Shown: in pieces, positions 34,048 through 43,860 of the stretch
Numbering within the stretch: position 1 is the first letter of the stretch
Layout: every line of letters starts with the position of its first letter
NCBI GenBank assembly: GCA_009691805.1
Contig: SIAK01000006.1
Span: forward strand, 1 to 64,000
DNA length: 64,000 nt
From: Phycisphaerales bacterium
GTDB lineage: Bacteria; Planctomycetota; Phycisphaerae; Phycisphaerales; SM1A02
Reading direction: 5' to 3'
The notes under the pieces: generated by a model
Database searches by the model: none
Told to the model about the DNA's origin: nothing
The model's input: the letters and a program-made list of their open reading frames with translations, nothing else
Made by a program: the position numbers and the translations under genes

Positions 34048-35496
34048 TCAACGGAGCACCTTGGGTGTGACTTGCACAACGCCGTCCGTCGTGCCGCGGC
34101 GGTATCGGACTGCGATCGCGCTTCCCACGTGCAACTTCGCGCACGCCATCTGTAACTCGATGAGGCTGCGAATCGGTTCTTCTGCTACGGCGATGATCAC
34201 GTCGTTGGTACGGAGTCCTGCAGCTTCAGCCGCACTGTCTTTGGTGAATCGCACGATACGCGCGCCGTCGCCCGTGTCTTCCGTCTGCACTCCGAGCGCA
34301 GCATCTCCGCGCTGCACGGTGTCATCGACCGCGCCGCGCGCGAGTACCCATTTACGCCAGCGCTGCTCGATCTTGTTCAGCGGTTCTTGGAACACGCGTT
34401 CGAGTGCCGCGGCTCCGGTCGGATCCGTGTCGTAGGTGAGAATGTATGCGCTGAAGAACGCGTCGACTTTTTTCTCGCGCGCGAGGAATTCGAATATCGA
34501 ACGCACTTGTGGATAGAGTCGCTCCGCGTCATCCATGAACTCAGACGCGCGCATCGAAAGAAGTCTGCGCCAGGATTGTGCGGTTCCTGACTGCACTTGT
34601 TTGCGCGCGAAATTGTGGCGCATGTTCGGGCGAAAGGTGAAGGATCCGTGCGCGTCGCGATCGTAATCTTCGTAGAGGCTTGCGATTCCCTCTTGCATCC
34701 AAATCGGATGGCGCTGCCCACTCCGTTCCATGAATGCGTAGTGCATGAGATGGACGAACTCATGCTGGAGACTGCCGCCCGTATCCCGCGTGACGAGTCG
34801 GCGCGGTTCGTGCTCGTACATGCCGCGCACTGCTTCCGTCGCGAGATACTGCGACGCATCACTTTCGCGCAGGACCGCGATAAGCACTTCTTGTCGCGGC
34901 ATTTCGCCGAAGTACGCGCTCGCAAGGTGATCCGCAAGCTGATCGATCATCAACTTCATGCGCGCGTGCGAACTCTCCGACAGCGTCGTCGCGTACCACA
35001 GCCCGCGCGCCGCATCGTGCTCATAGCGGTACTGATCCGCGTGCTTGCGCTTGAAAGTTTCGAGCGCAGCAGGGGTTCGCACGGAAGAATCGCGGCGCGC
35101 TTTGGGAACAGACTCTGCAGCTTCGAGAATCGCGGTGTAGGTTGGATGCGTGCGCAGCGGCTCAAGATCTGGATCCATTTCAATCTGCGTGAAGTCGCGA
35201 AACCCAGCCTTCACGCACGCGACGAGTTGGTCCGCTGCGAGATCGCATTTTCCCAATTGCGCGAGTGCGCAGGCATCGTTGTAGAGCAGCACGGTGTCAT
35301 TGCGATTGCTGCGCAGTGCTTCCGTAATGCGCGTGTGCGCTTCATCCCATCGACGCGCAAGCAGCAGTCGTTCAATCGTCGGTGGGTCGGTTGCACGCGC
35401 GGGAGTTGCTGTTGTGGGAGGCGCCGCGAAAACTTCCACAGGGCAGTGCAGCGTCAACGCGATGAGAATGGCACACAACAATCGCACGAGTTGCAT
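34048..35496 (-). CDS. Secreted gluzincin-like metalloprotease with PDZ domain
   Basis: 482 residues. A signal peptide (about 1-25, cleavage near V-F-A-A) leads to a TPR-like helical region (about 38-125). A peptidase domain follows, with the zinc motif H-E-F-V-H (His245, Glu246, His249) and a likely third ligand, Glu269, in I-W-M-Q-E-G-I-A-S-L-Y-E. This layout matches the peptidase MA-like family common in Planctomycetota. A C-terminal PDZ domain (about 405-478, G-A-R-I-V-R-F-T-K-D-S-A-A-E-A-A-G-L) probably presents or recognises substrate C-termini. It is predicted to work in the periplasm, and its substrate is unknown. It follows purN on the same strand with a 30-bp gap. Confidence 0.8.
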   Translation of the reverse strand: MQLVRLLCAILIALTLHCPVEVFAAPPTTATPARATDPPTIERLLLARRWDEAHTRITEALRSNRNDTVLLYNDACALAQLGKCDLAADQLVACVKAGFRDFTQIEMDPDLEPLRTHPTYTAILEAAESVPKARRDSSVRTPAALETFKRKHADQYRYEHDAARGLWYATTLSESSHARMKLMIDQLADHLASAYFGEMPRQEVLIAVLRESDASQYLATEAVRGMYEHEPRRLVTRDTGGSLQHEFVHLMHYAFMERSGQRHPIWMQEGIASLYEDYDRDAHGSFTFRPNMRHNFARKQVQSGTAQSWRRLLSMRASEFMDDAERLYPQVRSIFEFLAREKKVDAFFSAYILTYDTDPTGAAALERVFQEPLNKIEQRWRKWVLARGAVDDTVQRGDAALGVQTEDTGDGARIVRFTKDSAAEAAGLRTNDVIIAVAEEPIRSLIELQMACAKLHVGSAIAVRYRRGTTDGVVQVTPKVLR

Positions 35497-35526
35497 CCTA
35501 CGCGGATTGGGTTGGAAGTCGATGCG

Positions 35527-36129
35527 TTAAGTCTTCCGATTTCGTGCGATCCAAAGTGCGACCGCTTCGGGATACGCGCTGCATTCCTCGGCAAAGACGC
35601 GGTCCGCGAGCGATTGCGGCGTGTCGAGAGTCTGCACGACCACCCGTCGTTGCAGCAGCGATTCGCCGTGGTCGTACTCGTCGTCCACCAGATGCACGGT
35701 GCATCCACTCTCGTTGTGACCGCTCTCAAGCACCTTCGAATGCACGTGCAAACCGAACATGCCTTCGCCTCCGAAATCAGGCAGGAGCGCGGGATGCACG
35801 TTGAGGACGCGTCCCTGCCAACGGATGCCGACGCGGAATCTTCGGAGGTAGCCGGCGAGGCAAACGAGTTCAACACGCGCAGATTCCAATGCGCGATCGA
35901 TGGCATCATCAAGGTCGGGCGCATCGCGAGGGATGATGGTCACGGGCATTCCCGCATTGCGGCAGAGCGCAACTCCCGCGTGCGATTCGCGATGCGCAAT
36001 CACGATGCAAGTTGTTGCATGGATGCGTTGTTCACGAAACGCGCGATCGAGATTCAACGCAGAACGACCGCCGCCAGAGAGAAGGAGCGCGACGCGAGTT
36101 GGCGGGAGATCGAGGGATTCGTTCGACAT
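35527..36129 (-). CDS. purN: Phosphoribosylglycinamide formyltransferase
   Basis: Third step of purine synthesis, transferring a formyl group from 10-formyl-tetrahydrofolate to GAR. 200 residues from the ATG at 36129, which is one base past the stop of the upstream thioesterase gene. The nucleotide loop is L-L-S-G-G-G-R-S-A-L-N-L. The catalytic Asn and His are in L-N-V-H-P-A-L-L-P, and the catalytic Asp in D-D-E-Y-D-H-G. The canonical loop ends S-N, so the S-G-G-G-R-S-A variant is slightly unusual. The frame is open to 36234 but would overlap the thioesterase. Confidence 0.92.
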   Translation of the reverse strand: MSNESLDLPPTRVALLLSGGGRSALNLDRAFREQRIHATTCIVIAHRESHAGVALCRNAGMPVTIIPRDAPDLDDAIDRALESARVELVCLAGYLRRFRVGIRWQGRVLNVHPALLPDFGGEGMFGLHVHSKVLESGHNESGCTVHLVDDEYDHGESLLQRRVVVQTLDTPQSLADRVFAEECSAYPEAVALWIARNRKT

Positions 36130-36130
36130 G

Positions 36131-36556
36131 TCAACCTTGCGGAGCCGACGTCGTCGCAATCGGCAGCGACGGCGGAGATCGGAAAGGAATCGGTTTTCCC
36201 GCGGCGTTCGTTGCGACCATCGTGACTGTCGCATGGGTCACATTGATCGCGTCACCTGTCGTGAATCGCTCCGCTTCTACGCGAACTTGCACAGTGAGGC
36301 TCGTCGTGCCGAATCGCGCGACCTTCGTCCAGCAGGTGACCATGTCGCCCATCCAAACGGGTGCTTCAAACTCGATTTTTTCAATCGCGACCGTGAGCCA
36401 TCGATGCACGCCGTGACGACGCGCTTCCACGTAGCTCGCCTGATCGATCATCGACATGATGACACCGCCAAAGACGGAGCCTTGATGGTTTCCATCACTC
36501 GGGTGCGTGATGTGTCGGAGCGCGAGTGACCAGATGGGATCGGAATCAGGGGGCAT
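36131..36556 (-). CDS. Acyl-CoA thioesterase, hotdog fold
   Basis: 141 residues. The pattern H-I-T-H-P-S-D-G-N-H-Q-G-S-V-F-G-G-V-I-M-S-M-I-D matches the YciA/acyl-CoA thioesterase group, in which the helix after G-x-x-F-G-G packs in the hotdog fold and the Asp is catalytic. The strand W-L-T-V-A-I-E-K-I-E-F follows. It hydrolyses acyl-CoA; chain length cannot be told. It is coupled to purN (one base between stop and start), an association that seems to reflect operon packing rather than pathway. Confidence 0.85.
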   Translation of the reverse strand: MPPDSDPIWSLALRHITHPSDGNHQGSVFGGVIMSMIDQASYVEARRHGVHRWLTVAIEKIEFEAPVWMGDMVTCWTKVARFGTTSLTVQVRVEAERFTTGDAINVTHATVTMVATNAAGKPIPFRSPPSLPIATTSAPQG

Positions 36557-36687
36557 CGATCCGTATCATCGGACGAAAAATGGCTTCTCGCAACTCGCGA
36601 GGGGAGGTTTATGCCTGCCATCCGCGGTTGTTCTCGGAATTGCTCATCCAAACGCACTTCGGCGCCGATCTTCTCTGCACGAAGTCG

Positions 36688-38256
36688 ATGACCTCTTCGA
36701 GCCGCCTCATGCCATGCGTCAGCATCATCATCCCGAACTTCAACAACGGTCGTGCGAACGCGCACGATGGCGCGCGTGATTTTCTTGCGGAACTCTTCGC
36801 GAGCATCGCATCGACGCTGCAAACGGAGCGCGTGTCGTTTGAGATTCTTGTTGCGGATGACGGGTCGACGGATGACAGCCTCGCGACCGCGCGCGCCTGG
36901 TCGAAAAAGTTGCGCGCGGATGGTCTTCCGTTCCTACGACTGATCGAACTCCAGCATTGCGGCGTGCTCTCGTCCGTTCTCAATCGACTCCTTGCTGAGG
37001 CGAAGGGTGAGTACATCGCGCGCCTTGATGGTGACATCGTGCTCAAGTCGCCGAACTGGTTGACCGCACTCGTCGATGCGTTCGAACGCGACGCGCATGT
37101 GGGCGTTGTGACCGGCGTGCAATTGCTTTCGAACGGTCGCGTGCATGCATTCGGTGATGACCTCTTCGGCCCTCGCGGATATCGCCACATTGCGCGTGGT
37201 GCGCCGATCGCATCGTTGCCGTCCGTGCTTGAAGTCGATCACGCGATGGGTTGCTTCTACTGCACGCGGCGCGCGGTGGAATCGACCGCAGGCCTCTACG
37301 ACGAAGCGTTTCTTCGCGGTCAAACTGAAGAATACGGCGTGCGTGTGCGGAAGGCTGGATGGAAAGTCAACGCGACGAACGCGATCGTCTTTGAACATTG
37401 GCATATGGAACGCCATCGACGCGCGAACACCGCCGATGCGTCGAATGCGCTCGACACGATGCTCTCGCTCTTTCATGCCAAGCATGGATTTGATCGATTG
37501 GCACCTGATTTAAGGGATGTTCTAGCGAGTGCCGAGGGAACTCCGATGCTTCGGCGCGATCTTGCGCTCGGAAATGTCGATGCATCGACGACTGAAGTCA
37601 CAGCGCTCTCACAAGATCCGCGCGCGCAGTCGAGGCTCGCCGAAGAAATCGCCGCAGTCGTGCGCGCAAAGAGTGCGCACGCTGATTGTGTTCCGCTGTT
37701 GATTGGATGCGGCGCAGGAATCTTGCCGCGCGCGCTTGCGACGCACGGCGTGCGATGCATTGCCGTTGAACGCGAAGGCGAAGCGTGTGCGATGGCGCGT
37801 CTCTTGCTTGGTCGGGCGAGTAGCTTCGTGCACGGCGTGCATGATTTCGCCAGTCTTCCCTTCGACGATGCTTCGCAGCAATGCATCATCGTTACAGGTG
37901 TGCTCGAGCGATACTGGAATCCGGTCGGGCTGTTGAAGGAATTGCGCCGCGTGCTTGCGCCTCATGGTTCGCTCGTGCTGCGGAGTGCGATTCGTCAAGA
38001 CGATGCGATGGAGGACGCGACCGACGCGCGACATACATTCACGGTGACGGAATTGCGCGATCTCTTGCAACACTCAGGCGTGTTCACTCTTGCGGGAGAA
38101 GCGAGGTACTTCGAGAAATCAGCGACGCTTGAAGTTCCGCTCGTATGCGGAGGGACGTTGCGCGGTCGTGGTTACTTCAGCTCCGTACCCGCGCGAGCTT
38201 CCGACTCTTTGCAGCAGGCGCCGTCGACTGCGGTCGTGCTTGCAGCATCGGTTTGA
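36688..38256 (+). CDS. Family 2 glycosyltransferase fused to a methyltransferase
   Basis: About 522 residues from an ATG at 36688; an ATG at 36709 and an upstream in-frame ATG at 36580 are alternatives. The N-terminal domain is a GT-A transferase: V-S-I-I-I-P-N-F-N-N, V-A-D-D-G-S-T-D-D-S and the metal-binding R-L-D-G-D. The C-terminal domain, from about residue 335, is a class I SAM methyltransferase with L-L-I-G-C-G-A-G-I-L-P and the C-I-A-V-E-R-E-G-E strand, then L-K-E-L-R-R-V-L-A-P-H-G-S-L-V-L. Such fusions usually act in O-antigen, exopolysaccharide or glycan decoration. The 3' end overlaps the convergent uvrA by 80 bp. Confidence 0.82.
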   Translation: MTSSSRLMPCVSIIIPNFNNGRANAHDGARDFLAELFASIASTLQTERVSFEILVADDGSTDDSLATARAWSKKLRADGLPFLRLIELQHCGVLSSVLNRLLAEAKGEYIARLDGDIVLKSPNWLTALVDAFERDAHVGVVTGVQLLSNGRVHAFGDDLFGPRGYRHIARGAPIASLPSVLEVDHAMGCFYCTRRAVESTAGLYDEAFLRGQTEEYGVRVRKAGWKVNATNAIVFEHWHMERHRRANTADASNALDTMLSLFHAKHGFDRLAPDLRDVLASAEGTPMLRRDLALGNVDASTTEVTALSQDPRAQSRLAEEIAAVVRAKSAHADCVPLLIGCGAGILPRALATHGVRCIAVEREGEACAMARLLLGRASSFVHGVHDFASLPFDDASQQCIIVTGVLERYWNPVGLLKELRRVLAPHGSLVLRSAIRQDDAMEDATDARHTFTVTELRDLLQHSGVFTLAGEARYFEKSATLEVPLVCGGTLRGRGYFSSVPARASDSLQQAPSTAVVLAASV

Positions 38257-41140
38257 GCCATTTCGCAGTCCATGAAGTCGGATGAAGCGCGACCTCTTCG
38301 GGCGTTCCCGCGCACACAATCGAGCCGCCGCGATCGCCGCCTTCAGGTCCGAGGTCGATGATCCAATCGGCGGATTTCACGACATCAAGATTGTGTTCGA
38401 TGATCACGAGCGTGTTGCCCGCGTCCGCGAGTCGATGCAGCACCGTCAGCAATCGATCGACGTCGGCAAAGTGCAGCCCAGTTGTGGGTTCATCAAGGAT
38501 GTACAGGGTGCGACCATGCGCCGAGCCCGCGCCGAGTTCCGTGGCAAGTTTGATGCGTTGCGCTTCGCCGCCAGACAGCGTCGTCGATGCTTGACCAAGT
38601 TCGAGGTAACCCAATCCAACATCGACGAGGCAGGTCAGCATCTTCGCAATCTTGGTGTGCGCATCAAAGAAGCCGCGCGCATCTTCGATCGTTGTTGCGA
38701 GAAGATCAGCGATGCTCTTGCCTTTGAACTTGATCTCAAGAGTCTCGCTCGCGTACCGCTTGCCGTTGCAGGTTTCACATGCGACAAAGACATCGGGAAG
38801 GAAGTGCATCTCAATGCGCTTCACACCTTGTCCCTGACACGCTTCGCAGCGACCGCCTTTCACGTTGAAAGAAAATCGCCCAGCTTCGTAGCCACGGATC
38901 TTCGATTCGGGCAGGCTCGCCCAGATTTTTCGAATCTCATCGAACATGCCCGTATACGTCGCGGGATTCGATCGCGGCGTGCGACCGATCGGCGCTTGAT
39001 CGACTTCGACCACACGATCGATCGCGCCAAGCCCCGTGACTTTCGCGTGCGCGCCTGGCTGCTCTTGACCTTGCGAGAGCGACTTCTGTAGCGCTTTCAA
39101 CAAGATGTCATTCACGAGCGTGGACTTACCACTTCCCGAAACGCCCGTCACGCAGAGCATGCCGCCGAGTGGAAACACTGCATCCACGGACTTGAGATTG
39201 TTCGCCTTCGCGCCCTTCACGGTGATCGCGTGATCAAGTGAAAGTGCGCGCCTCTTCGTCGGTACTGCGATCATCCGTCGCCCCGCGAGGTAATCGCCGG
39301 TGAGACTCGTTGGATGCGCTGCAACGTCGCTCGGTTTTCCTTGCGCGACGATTTCGCCGCCATGTCGACCAGGACCAGGACCAATGTCGACGAGCCAATC
39401 CGCCGATCGAATCACATCTTCGTCGTGCTCGACGACGATGACGGAGTTGCCGATGAGGCAGAGATTGCGCAGCGTTCGCAGGAGTCGATCGTTGTCGCGT
39501 TGGTGCAATCCGATCGTGGGCTCATCGAGCACGTAACAAACTCCCACGAGTCCGCTGCCCACTTGTGTTGCCAGACGAATCCGCTGCGCTTCACCGCCGC
39601 TGAGCGTCGCGCTCTTGCGATCGAGGGAGAGATATTCCAGTCCAACCGACGCGAGAAAACCAAGACGCGCGTGGATCTCTTTGAGAATCGGCGCCGCGAT
39701 CGCTTGCTGTTCATTCGTCAGTGTGAGCGTGCTGAAGAAACCAATCGCGCGTGTCACGGTGAGCGCAGAAACGTCTGCGATGGAGAGTGCGAGCGCGCCG
39801 CTGTGCATCTGTACGGCGAGTGCTTCTTTGCGAAGTCGCGCGCCGCCGCAAGCGGGGCACTGCGCGCTGCTCATGAAGGTGTGCAATCGCTCTTTGACTC
39901 CATCGTTTTCCGTCTCGTCGTACCGCGTGCGAAGACTCGGCAGCACGCCGTCAAACTTGAATCCGAGTTCTTTCTTCCGATCGCCCGTGCCATGCATCAA
40001 CACAGCGCGCTGCGCGTCGGTGAGTTTGGAGTACGGCGTGTTTGGCTCAATCTGCAACGCCTTCAGAATCACACGCAAATGCCGCGCGTAACGATTGTTC
40101 ATCCGCGGGCCGTTCTTCAGGAACGGTGCGAATGCCTTCATGACAACGACGCTCGAATCGGGCACGACGAGCGCCTCGTCGAACTCGTTCACCGTGCCGA
40201 GCCCTGCGCAACTTCGGCATGCGCCGTGCGGAGAATTGAATGAGAACAGCCTCGGCGCGAGTTCATCGATGGCGCACTGGGGGTGTTCGGAACAGGCGAA
40301 CTTCTCGCTGAATCGATGCTCGCTCCAACCGTCCTTCGCCTTCGCATCCTCAATCAGCACCGTGAGGTTTCCGCTGGCGAGTCGCAGCGCGGTCTCCACG
40401 CTTTCTGAAATGCGCTGACGACCTTCAGGCTCAATCGCGATGCGATCGACGACGGCATCGATGTCGTGCATCTCATAACGACCGAGCTCGAGCGGATTTT
40501 CTCCACCCGCCTTCAGCGTCTCGCGAATGTCGATGACCTTACCGTTCACGCGCGCGCGCACGAGTCCCTGCTTCTGCAGACTTTCGAGCACATCTTTGTG
40601 AAAGCCTTTCTTGCCTCGAATCACGCACGCACAAAGCATCGCGCGTTGACGTGGAAACTTCGCAAGCAGCGTGGTGACGATCTCACTCGCGCTCGTCGCC
40701 GCGATCGGGTTGCCACAACGATGGATTCTCTTTCCGCGCAACTCTTCATGCCAACACGTCGGCGTTCCGCAGCGCGCGTACAGCAGTCGTAGGTAGTCCC
40801 AAATCTCCGTTGTTGTTGCGACCGTCGATCGTGGCGAATGTCCGCCGCTGCGTTGTTCGATCGCGATGGTGGGCGGCAGCCCTTCAATCGCATCGACATC
40901 AGGCTTTCCCATCTGATCGAGGAACTGCCGCGCGTAGGAGGAGAGCGACTCCATGTACTTGCGTTGACCCTCCGCGAAGATCGTGTCGAACGCGAGCGAA
41001 CTCTTTCCCGAGCCGCTGACGCCCGTGAAGACGACGAACTGGTCGCGCGGAAGTTCGACGGAGATGCTCTTTAGATTGTGTTCACGCGCGCCGCGGACGC
41101 GGATCGCACGGAGGAATGCGGTGGGGGTACCTACGGACAT
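38177..41140 (-). CDS. uvrA: Excinuclease ABC subunit A
   Basis: DNA damage sensor of nucleotide excision repair. 987 residues from the ATG at 41140. Two ABC ATPase modules are complete: Walker [10 protein letters not shown] in the first and G-V-S-G-S-G-K-S-T in the second, each with L-S-G-G-E-A-Q-R-I. The C-terminal zinc finger is [10 protein letters not shown] with V-A-C-E-T-C-N-G-K. In the first zinc finger the leading pair is spaced C-x5-C (A-C-S-E-H-P-Q-C) rather than C-x2-C, with the second pair A-C-R-S-C normal. uvrB lies 544 bp upstream on the same strand, an uncommon closeness for these two genes. Confidence 0.95.
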   Translation of the reverse strand: MSVGTPTAFLRAIRVRGAREHNLKSISVELPRDQFVVFTGVSGSGKSSLAFDTIFAEGQRKYMESLSSYARQFLDQMGKPDVDAIEGLPPTIAIEQRSGGHSPRSTVATTTEIWDYLRLLYARCGTPTCWHEELRGKRIHRCGNPIAATSASEIVTTLLAKFPRQRAMLCACVIRGKKGFHKDVLESLQKQGLVRARVNGKVIDIRETLKAGGENPLELGRYEMHDIDAVVDRIAIEPEGRQRISESVETALRLASGNLTVLIEDAKAKDGWSEHRFSEKFACSEHPQCAIDELAPRLFSFNSPHGACRSCAGLGTVNEFDEALVVPDSSVVVMKAFAPFLKNGPRMNNRYARHLRVILKALQIEPNTPYSKLTDAQRAVLMHGTGDRKKELGFKFDGVLPSLRTRYDETENDGVKERLHTFMSSAQCPACGGARLRKEALAVQMHSGALALSIADVSALTVTRAIGFFSTLTLTNEQQAIAAPILKEIHARLGFLASVGLEYLSLDRKSATLSGGEAQRIRLATQVGSGLVGVCYVLDEPTIGLHQRDNDRLLRTLRNLCLIGNSVIVVEHDEDVIRSADWLVDIGPGPGRHGGEIVAQGKPSDVAAHPTSLTGDYLAGRRMIAVPTKRRALSLDHAITVKGAKANNLKSVDAVFPLGGMLCVTGVSGSGKSTLVNDILLKALQKSLSQGQEQPGAHAKVTGLGAIDRVVEVDQAPIGRTPRSNPATYTGMFDEIRKIWASLPESKIRGYEAGRFSFNVKGGRCEACQGQGVKRIEMHFLPDVFVACETCNGKRYASETLEIKFKGKSIADLLATTIEDARGFFDAHTKIAKMLTCLVDVGLGYLELGQASTTLSGGEAQRIKLATELGAGSAHGRTLYILDEPTTGLHFADVDRLLTVLHRLADAGNTLVIIEHNLDVVKSADWIIDLGPEGGDRGGSIVCAGTPEEVALHPTSWTAKWLKPMLQARPQSTAPAAKSRKLARVRS

Positions 41141-41441
41141 GCGGAGGAGATGGTAGAGCGGGTTTCGGGTCTTCAGACAGCGCTTGTGCTGTGTTCTCAA
41201 CCGCTGATCGGAGCGGAATTTCTGTGCGAACGGGCAAAATACAGCCAGTTTGTTAGCAGAATGGAATAGTTCGTGCAGAGTTAGGCTCAATTGCGACGAA
41301 CAAGAGTGTGTCCCTCAGCGTTTTCTCCCTGAGACACTTCTGACCGTTCGCACTCTGTTTGTTTTCTCGTATGAGCATCGCCTCCCGTCAATCCGCCGAT
41401 CCATTGCATGGATATTCGCAGAGCCATCTTGGCGCGTGCCC

Positions 41442-41570
41442 TCAAGACGCGTCGGTCGTATGGTCTTTGTGTGCGGTTCGCACGACGATGATGACGAAGC
41501 CAACGAGTACAAACATCACAGCACAAGCATCCAAGGGTTCGAACGAAAGTTCGAGCCCTTCTTCTTGCAC
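41442..41570 (-). CDS. Possible small membrane protein
   Basis: A minus-strand frame of 42 residues from a GTG at 41570, with an acidic start (V-Q-E-E-G-L-E-L-S-F-E), one strongly hydrophobic helix (A-C-A-V-M-F-V-L-V-G-F-V-I-I-V-V) and a short basic, polar tail. That pattern is typical of tiny single-span membrane proteins. The frame is open up to an ATG at 41675, ten bases after the uvrB stop, but the extra residues cover a palindrome and look non-coding. No Shine-Dalgarno site is visible, and a hairpin of terminator type lies inside. I consider it unproven. Confidence 0.3.
   Translation of the reverse strand: MQEEGLELSFEPLDACAVMFVLVGFVIIVVRTAHKDHTTDAS
41533..41560 (+). terminator. Terminator-like hairpin with GAAA tetraloop
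   Basis: A 12-bp stem with one G-T pair (41533-41544 with 41549-41560) closes a GAAA tetraloop and is followed on the plus strand by CTTCTT. The polarity points to a plus-strand transcript, yet no clear plus-strand gene precedes it. It may act on an antisense RNA, or be a bidirectional end structure. Confidence 0.4.
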
Positions 41571-41647
41571 CCACAGTGAAGGTGCGACAGCACCGCTCGC
41601 TGCGCGGTTGCCTGCCAGCGTGCTCTTGAGTGCCGAATGGCGTGCCT

Positions 41648-41672
41648 TGCAATCGCGTGCATCGCGATTGCA
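41648..41672. other. Perfect 10-bp stem just after uvrB
   Basis: TGCAATCGCG (41648-41657) pairs with CGCGATTGCA (41663-41672) around a 5-nt loop. On the minus strand it begins 12 bases after the uvrB stop, where a transcript end would be expected, but no T run follows. Confidence 0.5.
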
Positions 41673-41684
41673 CATCGGTTCACG

Positions 41685-43832
41685 CTAACCGTTCCATTTT
41701 TTCTTCCGCGCGCGCGTTCCTGCTTTTCCTGCCGTGGATCGTCCTGTTGTTGCAGGCTTTGTCGTTCCCTTGGCTCGGCGCGTGAGTGTGGGAAGCGACT
41801 CCACAAGTTTCACTTCATCGCGAATGCGCGCAGCGGTCTCGAATTCGAGTCGCTCTGCCGCTTCAAGCATAGATTGACGAAGTTCGTCGAGAAGTTGTTC
41901 GCGATCGGCGGCGAGCTCTTCCGGTGTGGATGCGCCGATCCACTCCTCGTCCTCGAACTCCTCTTCTTGTTCCTCTTCCTTTGCAAGCATGCGCTTCTTC
42001 GCGGCGCGCCCTGCGGCAAGCTCGTCCGCGATACCGGAGCGAATAGCCTTCACAATTGTTTTCGGCGTGAGTTCATGCAACGCGTTGTACGCGAGTTGTT
42101 TGCTGCGGCGACGCTCGACTTCGGTGATCGCGCGCTGCATGCTGTCGGTCATCGTGTCTGCGTAGAGAATCGCGGTGGCGTTGGCATTGCGCGCGGCGCG
42201 TCCCATCGTCTGAATGAGTGCGGACTGACTGCGAAGGAATCCTTCTTTGTCTGCGTCGAGAATGCAGACGAGCGCAACTTCAGGAAGGTCAAGCCCTTCG
42301 CGCAAGAGGTTGACACCCACAAGCACATCGAACGCGCCTTCACGAAGGTCGCGCAAGAGTTCGAGGCGTTCGAGAGTTTCGATTTCACTGTGGAGGTAAC
42401 GGACGCGAAGTCCTTGCGCGTCGAGGTAGCTCGTGAGTTCTTCGCACAAGCGCTTCGTCAACGCAGTCACAAGCGTTCGCTCGCCGCGAGCAGCGCGCGC
42501 GCGGCACTCGATCAGAAGATCAGGCACTTGATTGCGCGCGGGGCGCACCTCGATGGGTGGATCGACAAGACCTGTGGGACGAATCACCTGTTCGACGATG
42601 ATGCCGTGCGTGAGTTCGAGTTCCCAAGGCGCTGGAGTCGCGCTGACGAAAATCGTCTGCGGAGAAATCTCGCAGAACTCATCGAACTTCAACGGACGAT
42701 TGTCGAGCGCGCTCGGTAATCGGAATCCGTGATCGATCAGCGTTTGTTTGCGCGCCCGATCTCCGAAATACATCCCTCGAATCTGCGGCATCGTGACGTG
42801 TGATTCGTCCACGACGACAAGCCAATCGGACGCGCTGCGGCCTGGCACAGCGCGGAAGTAATCCAACAGCGTCCATGCGCGTTCGCCTGCTGCGCGTCCG
42901 TCAAAGTGCCGCGAGTAATTCTCTATGCCGTTGCAGAATCCAACCTCCGCGAGCATTTCCAAATCATGCCGCGTGCGCGCGATGAGTCGTTGCGCTTCGA
43001 GCAATTTGCCTTCGCTCCGAAGTTCGAGCACCCGCGCATCGAGTTCAGTTCGAATGGAAGTGAGCGCGGCAAGCTTGCGCTCGGCGGGCATCACGTAATG
43101 CACAGCAGGAAAAATGAACGTGCGCGTTTCATCCGCAAGATGCTCGCCGGTGAGAGGCGCGAAGAGTTGAATGGATTCGAGTTCATCACCAAAGAGATCG
43201 AGTCGGATCGCATGTTTCTCCGACGCTGGATAGATCTCAATGCAATCGCCGCGCACGCGAAAAGTCCCACGCGTGGGATCGATGTCATTGCGCGTGTATT
43301 GCATCGCGGTCAGTTGCAGGAAAAAGTTTCGGCGTTCAAGACGCATGCCGCGCTCGAGCATGACGACTCGACTGCGAAACTCTTCCGGCGAGCCGAGTCC
43401 GTAGAGGCAAGAGACACTCGCGACGACGATGCAATCTTCTCGACTGACGAGATTGCTTGTCGCGGCCAGGCGCAGTCGATCAAGATCATCGTTGCGCTGC
43501 GTTTCCTTCTCGATGTAGATGTCGCGCGCGGGGATGTACGCCTCAGGCTGGTAGTAGTCGTAAAAACTCACGAAGTAACTCACCGCGTTGTTCGGAAAGA
43601 GTTCCTTCATCTCTTCGTACAGTTGCGCCGCGAGCGTCTTGTTGTGACTCACCAACAGCGTCGGTCGCCCAGTGTTCGCGATGACATTCGCAATCGTAAA
43701 AGTCTTGCCCGTACCGGTCGCGCCGAGCAGCACCTGATTTCGACGACCCTCTTCGACGCCTCGCGTGAGTTCGGCAATCGCGGTGGGTTGATCGCCCATC
43801 GGCTGGAATGGTGAAACGAGATCGAAGGGCAT
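41685..43832 (-). CDS. uvrB: Excinuclease ABC subunit B
   Basis: Damage-verifying helicase of nucleotide excision repair; receives DNA from UvrA and recruits UvrC. 715 residues. It begins F-D-L-V-S-P-F-Q-P-M-G-D-Q-P, then Walker A G-A-T-G-T-G-K-T, the beta-hairpin region with Y-Y-Q-P-E-A-Y-I-P, and helicase motifs V-D-E-S-H (II) and the motif VI region Q-T-M-G-R-A-A-R-N. The C-terminal UVR domain is near residue 640 (L-L-D-E-L-R-Q-S-M-L-E-A-A-E). Between helicase and UVR is an acidic stretch (E-E-E-Q-E-E-E-F-E-D-E-E), and the protein ends in a Lys/Arg-rich tail, both longer than usual. It follows the FtsX permease gene by 28 bp. Confidence 0.95.
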   Translation of the reverse strand: MPFDLVSPFQPMGDQPTAIAELTRGVEEGRRNQVLLGATGTGKTFTIANVIANTGRPTLLVSHNKTLAAQLYEEMKELFPNNAVSYFVSFYDYYQPEAYIPARDIYIEKETQRNDDLDRLRLAATSNLVSREDCIVVASVSCLYGLGSPEEFRSRVVMLERGMRLERRNFFLQLTAMQYTRNDIDPTRGTFRVRGDCIEIYPASEKHAIRLDLFGDELESIQLFAPLTGEHLADETRTFIFPAVHYVMPAERKLAALTSIRTELDARVLELRSEGKLLEAQRLIARTRHDLEMLAEVGFCNGIENYSRHFDGRAAGERAWTLLDYFRAVPGRSASDWLVVVDESHVTMPQIRGMYFGDRARKQTLIDHGFRLPSALDNRPLKFDEFCEISPQTIFVSATPAPWELELTHGIIVEQVIRPTGLVDPPIEVRPARNQVPDLLIECRARAARGERTLVTALTKRLCEELTSYLDAQGLRVRYLHSEIETLERLELLRDLREGAFDVLVGVNLLREGLDLPEVALVCILDADKEGFLRSQSALIQTMGRAARNANATAILYADTMTDSMQRAITEVERRRSKQLAYNALHELTPKTIVKAIRSGIADELAAGRAAKKRMLAKEEEQEEEFEDEEWIGASTPEELAADREQLLDELRQSMLEAAERLEFETAARIRDEVKLVESLPTLTRRAKGTTKPATTGRSTAGKAGTRARKKKWNG

Positions 43833-43860
43833 TCGTGCAGGAATGGTAAGCCGAGCAGCG

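Larger units (their letters stand above)
41141..41684. other. Hairpin-rich gap between uvrB and uvrA
   Basis: 544 bp with no certain gene. Three palindromes stand out: a 9-bp bulged stem near 41318-41338 (GTGTC-CC-TCAG with CTGAGACAC), and the hairpins at 41533-41560 and 41648-41672 listed separately. A possible small membrane protein is listed at 41442-41570. The promoter of uvrA should lie in the lower half, but I could not assign boxes. Confidence 0.45.

Noticed and set aside
34597-36225. A 542-codon plus-strand frame
   Set aside because: It is antisense to the metalloprotease and purN genes, both with clear catalytic motifs.
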